From NCBI GenBank assembly GCA_023079485.1, contig CM041083.1:103927054-103991053 (forward strand): a stretch of 64,000 nt of DNA, in the 5' to 3' direction. The first letter of the stretch is position 1, and every line of letters starts with the position of its first letter. The DNA is from Archilochus colubris (taxonomy: Eukaryota; Chordata; Aves; Apodiformes; Trochilidae). The notes beneath the pieces were generated by a model. It ran no database searches and was not told where the DNA came from. It worked only from the letters and a program-made list of their open reading frames with translations. Both the position numbers and the translations under genes were made by a program. Below, piece after piece: positions 62,605 to 64,000 of this stretch.

Positions 62605-64000
62605 TGCTCCCTTTGCCTTACTATGGGAACAGCCCCATCAGTAGCTTGTAACAGATGAACACCTATTCCTTTTTCTTGACATGTACAGAGTTTGAATTAA
62701 TATGTGCTGTTATGTTATTTATCCATGTTGTTCTATTTTTGAGTCTTTCCTATTATGAAAAATATTTTTTATACATTTATTGCAACACAAGTAGTTCACG
62801 AAGACAGCTTTATGAAAAAATAAGTATTATAAAGCCTTTCTTTGTAACTCAGGAAAACTGCAGAGTGTTACCAAGAGTGAGGAGGGACTTATCCACTCAC
62901 AAACTTTGTGATGCTCAGTTCTTGCTGCAGTTGAGGTTTTAGGGTGTTAGTTTGCTTTTTTTGTCTGGTATTTTTTTTAGTTGGTTGCTTTAATTTTGCT
63001 TTTGTTTTGCATTTGTTTGGGGTTTTTTGCTTTTGTTTTGGCTTTGGGTCACTTTGTAGGGCTGACACTCCATATAGCACTTTTACACGAGTTCAGTATG
63101 CAGAAAGACTATAAAAATGGTTGAAGCACATTCATTGTAAATGGAATTTTTACTGCCTTAACTGAGGCAGATTTAAAGTACAATTAACTTTTAAAGTTAT
63201 GGTACAACATGATGATATTAGGTATTAAAAACCATAATCTCTCCCCCTGTCTATATTTAATGTATTTCTGTGCATTTGCTTTGAAATTACATCACTTGGA
63301 CATTTGGCAAGAGGAAGAGGAGGGAGATACTCCTGTATTTTATTATTTTGAACTTTTATCCTATGCTCTCATTACTGGTTGATTCTGTAATCAAATATAT
63401 GCTCTGTTAATAGTGCTTGTTTCTGCTTTTAATCATGTCTTTATGTCGGGTCAAAGGAAGTATCAGATGATTATTTATGTAGATGAATATTTTATATATA
63501 ATTTTATATTATGTATATTAGAAACCTATGTCCATGCAAGGACCATGACTTCAAATTACAGGGCAGACAAAGGCTGAATCCTAATGCTTCCATTTCACAA
63601 TAAAAAAAATTCAGTGTGACCTTTGTAATTCTATAAGATACTTAGCTCCCTTTCAGTTCGTTTTATAGGGATGTTATCCAACCTTTTCAACAAAAATATC
63701 TTGGACTAGTACTTTCCTTCATATATTTCACACAGCAGTTTTTGTGGGACAGCATCTATGATCTATGATGTTTTAGTCTGTGAGAGGTCAATTCATTTGG
63801 TACCTTTTGCAAAGTCTTATTTTATAAGAGTATCTAATCTCAGGTGCTATATAAAATCCCTTCAAAAAAAGAAGAATTTGTCAACAAAAAATGAATTAGC
63901 TAAAGGAATATTGTAGCTCAGATAGTTCTGCAATACCATCACAGTATATTTTTTCCCCTTTTTACTCCAGGCTTTAATTCTGTATCTAAGGTGAAAAAAA
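62605..64000. other. Intron 1, right edge of window
   Basis: A G/T-rich tract (62943-63047) and AT-rich DNA (63485-63520). No exon is seen. Confidence 0.55.
62943..63047. repeat. G/T-rich low-complexity tract
   Basis: GTTAGTTTGCTTTTTTTGTCTGG..GTTTTGCATTTGTTTGGGGTTTTTTG units. Confidence 0.82.

Larger units (their letters stand above)
21093..64000 (+). other. NCAM2: NCAM2 intron 1, 5' portion (continues past the window)
   Basis: It starts with the consensus donor GTAGGA at 21093. No open frame in the remaining 43 kb resembles the first Ig domain expected from exon 2, so the acceptor is probably outside the window. A very long first intron is consistent with what is known of mammalian NCAM2. 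The intron carries CR1 fragments on both strands, two solo LTRs, microsatellites and mostly unique AT-rich DNA, described separately. Confidence 0.7.

Noticed and set aside
21093..64000. Search for NCAM2 exon 2 (first Ig domain)
   Set aside because: No open stretch shows the expected Ig-domain cysteines and tryptophan or an alanine-completing acceptor. The exon is presumed beyond the window.
1..64000. CRISPR arrays, operons, ribosome-binding sites, tRNA or rRNA genes
   Set aside because: The sequence is vertebrate. No regularly spaced repeats, clustered prokaryotic-type genes or RNA-gene motifs were seen.

Overview
The window is bird genomic DNA. The clearest sign is the density of CR1 non-LTR retrotransposon fragments: about 20 pieces on both strands, many with the ATTCTGTG/ATTCTATG-type 3' terminal repeat that CR1 uses instead of a poly-A tail. 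Two avian-type endogenous retrovirus LTRs and AT-rich, vertebrate-like intergenic sequence fit the same picture. The species cannot be named from the sequence.

Only one gene is supported. At 21041 on the + strand an ATG inside a strong CpG island (about 20.2-22.6 kb) opens a 17-codon signal peptide, MSLLPLYLLGLLLSSGQ. It is followed by a consensus splice donor (CAAG|GTAGGA) in phase 1. This closely matches, from memory, the start of vertebrate NCAM2 (neural cell adhesion molecule 2, also called OCAM/RNCAM), including the phase-1 end of coding exon 1. No immunoglobulin-domain exon is visible downstream, so the remaining ~43 kb is read as the 5' part of a very long first intron.

Layout: 1-20.2 kb is 5' flanking intergenic DNA with CR1 fragments, microsatellites and a possible relic of a different, older LINE on the minus strand at 3.1-3.4 kb. 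20.2-22.6 kb is the CpG-island promoter, 5' UTR and coding exon 1 of NCAM2. 21.1-64 kb is intron 1, with CR1 copies of several ages (32.6-34.2, 36.4-37.0, 47.6-48.5, 55.4-56.0, 59.2 and 62.4 kb), two solo LTRs (56.5-56.9 kb minus; 61.5-62.4 kb plus), many G/T- or A/C-rich low-complexity tracts, a CTCF-like motif at 42.87 kb, and a stretch at 28.7 kb that may be an ancient amniote repeat.

I found no second protein gene, tRNA, rRNA, CRISPR array or other coherent undescribed multi-gene system. The observations most worth following up are the NCAM2 promoter and exon 1, the possible old LINE relic, the structural oddities inside CR1 copies (a head-to-tail double 3' end, a fold-back duplication, an inverted pair), the CTCF-like site, and the recurrent G/T-rich tracts.
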